In this document: in pieces, positions 6,130 to 7,754 of the stretch
How the letters are laid out: each line of letters opens with the position of its first letter
Numbering within the stretch: position 1 is the stretch's first letter
Source: an uncultured Aliterella sp.
Lineage (GTDB): Bacteria > Cyanobacteriota > Cyanobacteriia > Cyanobacteriales > Chroococcidiopsidaceae
NCBI GenBank assembly: GCA_905479905.1
Contig: CAJQOK010000180.1
Span: forward strand, 1 to 7,754
Length of the DNA: 7,754 nt
Direction: 5' to 3'
Program-made: the position numbers and the translations under genes
The notes under the pieces: generated by a model
Seen by the model: only the letters and a program-made list of their open reading frames with translations
Told to the model about the DNA's origin: nothing
The model's database searches: none

Positions 6130-7344
6130 ATGTATGATCTGGCAATTATTGGCGGTGGAATTGTTGGTTTAGCTACAGCAATGGCTGCAAACAAACGTTT
6201 TCCCCAAGCGCGAATTGTAGTATTAGAAAAAGAAAGCAAGTGGGCGTACCATCAAACAGGAAATAATAGCGGCGTAATTCATTCAGGGATTTATTACAAA
6301 CCTGGAAGTTTTAAGGCAAAGTTTTGTCGAGAGGGTAGTCGCTCAATGGTGGAATTTTGTCAAGCCCACGATATCAGTTATGAAGTCTGCGGTAAAGTAA
6401 TTGTTGCTACAGAAAACGAGCAATTACCACAACTAGAAAACCTTTATAGGCGTGGTTTAGAAAACCAATTGAAAGTTACTCAACTTTCTAGCGAACAAGT
6501 AAAAGAAATTGAGCCTCACGTTAGCTGTGTAGCAGGGCTTAAAGTCTTTACAACTGGGATTGTAGACTATAAGCAGGTATGTCAAAAATACGCCGATATA
6601 GTTCAATCTTTGGGTGGTGAATTACGGCTTAATACTAAAGTTAATAAGATTCGCCAAGTAGGTAAAAATCAAGTATTAGAAACGAATCAAGGTACTTTTG
6701 AGACGCGCTTTGTAGTCAATTGTGCTGGATTGCATAGCGATCGCATTTCTAAATTATCCCAAGTCGATCCTCAAGCTAAAATCGTACCTTTTCGAGGAGA
6801 ATATTACGAACTTACCCCCGAAAAGCGCCACTTAGTCAACACTTTAATTTATCCCGTACCTAACCCAGATTTTCCTTTTTTGGGCGTTCATTTTACAAAA
6901 ATGATTGATGGTAGCGTCCATGCTGGGCCCAATGCTGTTTTGAGCTTTAAACGCGAAGGATACAAAAAAACAGACTTTGATTTGCGTGATTTTACGGAAG
7001 TTATGACCTATCCTGGTTTCTGGAAATTAGCAGCAAAACACGCTGACGAAGGTATCCAAGAAATCATCCGCTCTTTCAGTAAAACGGCATTTTTGCACAG
7101 TTTGCAAAAGTTAATTCCTGAAATTAAAGCCGAGGATATAGTGCCAACTCATGCGGGAGTACGCGCCCAAGCTTTAAAGAGTGATGGTCATCTTGTAGAC
7201 GACTTTTTGATAGTTCAAGGCAAAAACTCCGTCCACGTTTGCAACGCACCATCTCCGGCGGCTACATCATCCCTCGAAATTGGCAAAGTAATCGCCCAAG
7301 CAATTCCCGAATTTCAGCACTTACAAGTTAAAGTCAAAGCATAG
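6130..7344 (+). CDS. lhgO: FAD-dependent L-2-hydroxyglutarate oxidase-like protein (LhgO/YgaF family)
   Basis: This is a 404-residue DAO-superfamily flavoprotein; known LhgO/YgaF enzymes oxidise L-2-hydroxyglutarate to 2-oxoglutarate. The N-terminal Rossmann motif GGGIVGLATA is at 8-17, and E33 at the end of the second strand should bind the FAD ribose. The family block HQTGNNSGVIHSGIYY is at 41-56, followed by KPGSFKAKFC. A second FAD contact, VNCAGLHSDRI, lies near 196-206. The C-terminal THAGVRAQ and NAPSPAATSSLEIG blocks are conserved in the family. ATG 6130 has GAGG 11 nt upstream, a slightly long spacing. No signal peptide is seen. The gene sits between rfbF (181 bp away) and a sugar epimerase gene (14 bp away), so it may serve polysaccharide synthesis, perhaps on a different hydroxy acid. 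The family is firm; the true substrate is uncertain. Confidence 0.9.
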   Translation: MYDLAIIGGGIVGLATAMAANKRFPQARIVVLEKESKWAYHQTGNNSGVIHSGIYYKPGSFKAKFCREGSRSMVEFCQAHDISYEVCGKVIVATENEQLPQLENLYRRGLENQLKVTQLSSEQVKEIEPHVSCVAGLKVFTTGIVDYKQVCQKYADIVQSLGGELRLNTKVNKIRQVGKNQVLETNQGTFETRFVVNCAGLHSDRISKLSQVDPQAKIVPFRGEYYELTPEKRHLVNTLIYPVPNPDFPFLGVHFTKMIDGSVHAGPNAVLSFKREGYKKTDFDLRDFTEVMTYPGFWKLAAKHADEGIQEIIRSFSKTAFLHSLQKLIPEIKAEDIVPTHAGVRAQALKSDGHLVDDFLIVQGKNSVHVCNAPSPAATSSLEIGKVIAQAIPEFQHLQVKVKA

Positions 7345-7358
7345 GATTATACAAGCAA

Positions 7359-7754
7359 ATGAAAGTATTAGTTACAGGTACAGAAGGCTATCTTGGTTCA
7401 TTGTTACCGCCCTTATTGATGGAAAAGGGACACGAAGTGTTGGGAGTAGATACGGGGTATTACAAAGTTGGTTGGTTGTACAACGGGACTACAGTAACTG
7501 CTAAAACCCTAAATAAAGATATTCGTCATATAACTACCGAGGATTTGGCGGGAGTAGAGGCGATCGTGCATATGGCGGAATTATCTAACGATCCTACCGG
7601 GCAACTTTCGCCAACAATTACTTACGATATTAATCATAAAGGCTCGGTACGCTTGGCAAATATAGCCAAAGCTGCGGGAATCCGACGGTTTGTGTATATG
7701 TCTTCTTGTAGCGTCTATGGCGTAGCAACAGAAGGCGATGTGACCGAATCATCG
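7359..7754 (+). CDS. NAD-dependent epimerase/dehydratase (extended SDR), 3' end outside window
   Basis: The first 132 codons are present and the frame is open at the edge. A Rossmann fold starts at residue 2: GTEGYLG at 7-13 is the GxxGxxG NAD-binding motif, and D31 in GVDTGYY should bind the adenosine ribose. HMAELSNDP at 71-79 and MSSCSVYG at 114-121 match extended-SDR sugar epimerases and dehydratases. The catalytic YxxxK lies beyond the edge. ATG 7359 follows the oxidase stop by 14 bp, with AGGA overlapping that stop region, so the genes are co-transcribed. The N-terminus does not look like RfbG, the CDP-glucose 4,6-dehydratase usually paired with rfbF. The enzyme probably converts a nucleotide-linked sugar; which one cannot be told here. 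Confidence 0.9.
   Translation, partial: MKVLVTGTEGYLGSLLPPLLMEKGHEVLGVDTGYYKVGWLYNGTTVTAKTLNKDIRHITTEDLAGVEAIVHMAELSNDPTGQLSPTITYDINHKGSVRLANIAKAAGIRRFVYMSSCSVYGVATEGDVTESS

Noticed and set aside
1..7754. CRISPR array, tRNA, rRNA, transposase or prophage genes
   Set aside because: No regular repeat-spacer pattern, cloverleaf, rRNA core or transposase motif was seen on either strand.

Overview
The window looks like a cyanobacterial chromosome segment. Five copies of the octamer GCGATCGC (HIP1) occur in 7.75 kb. The two gene blocks are also typical of cyanobacteria: a PatA-type taxis operon and an exopolysaccharide nucleotide-sugar operon. The sequence alone does not fix the genus; a filamentous or Chroococcidiopsis-like cyanobacterium would fit.

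Left block, minus strand (1-4280). Transcription runs leftward through four genes: a PatA/PixG-type response regulator (DUF4388-like N-terminus plus C-terminal receiver), a single-domain CheY-like regulator (PixH type), a CheW-like adaptor (PixI type), and a large methyl-accepting chemotaxis receptor (PixJ type) that runs off the left edge. This is the gene order of the pix/tax phototaxis clusters and the related hmp/ptx clusters that control type IV pilus motility. A hybrid CheA kinase would be expected beyond the edge. The receptor has a periplasmic Cache-type sensor, two membrane segments, a HAMP domain, one complete GAF domain and the start of a second. The first GAF has Asp where bilin-binding relatives carry the canonical Cys. 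A perfect 13-bp hairpin of a dispersed-repeat type sits 1 bp past the cheW stop, between adaptor and receptor. A perfect 12-bp palindrome lies between pixG and pixH.

Middle (about 4281-5174). This is an AT-rich divergent intergenic stretch of nearly 0.9 kb. It has no convincing long gene, but it holds a HIP1 site, several inverted and direct repeats, a weak candidate promoter and a 27-codon small ORF whose stop codon lies inside the next gene's ribosome binding site.

Right block, plus strand (5175-7754). It contains glucose-1-phosphate cytidylyltransferase (rfbF, GTG start with a very strong Shine-Dalgarno), a 181-bp gap rich in inverted repeats, an LhgO/YgaF-type FAD-dependent L-2-hydroxyglutarate oxidase-like protein, and, 14 bp further on, the 5' part of an extended-SDR NAD-dependent sugar epimerase/dehydratase. 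This looks like the start of an exopolysaccharide or lipopolysaccharide sugar operon. RfbF makes CDP-glucose and the SDR would alter a nucleotide sugar. The job of the oxidase in this setting is not obvious and is the most interesting functional question here. The left block probably controls surface motility and the right block makes surface polysaccharide, so the shared divergent region could coordinate the two; that is inference.
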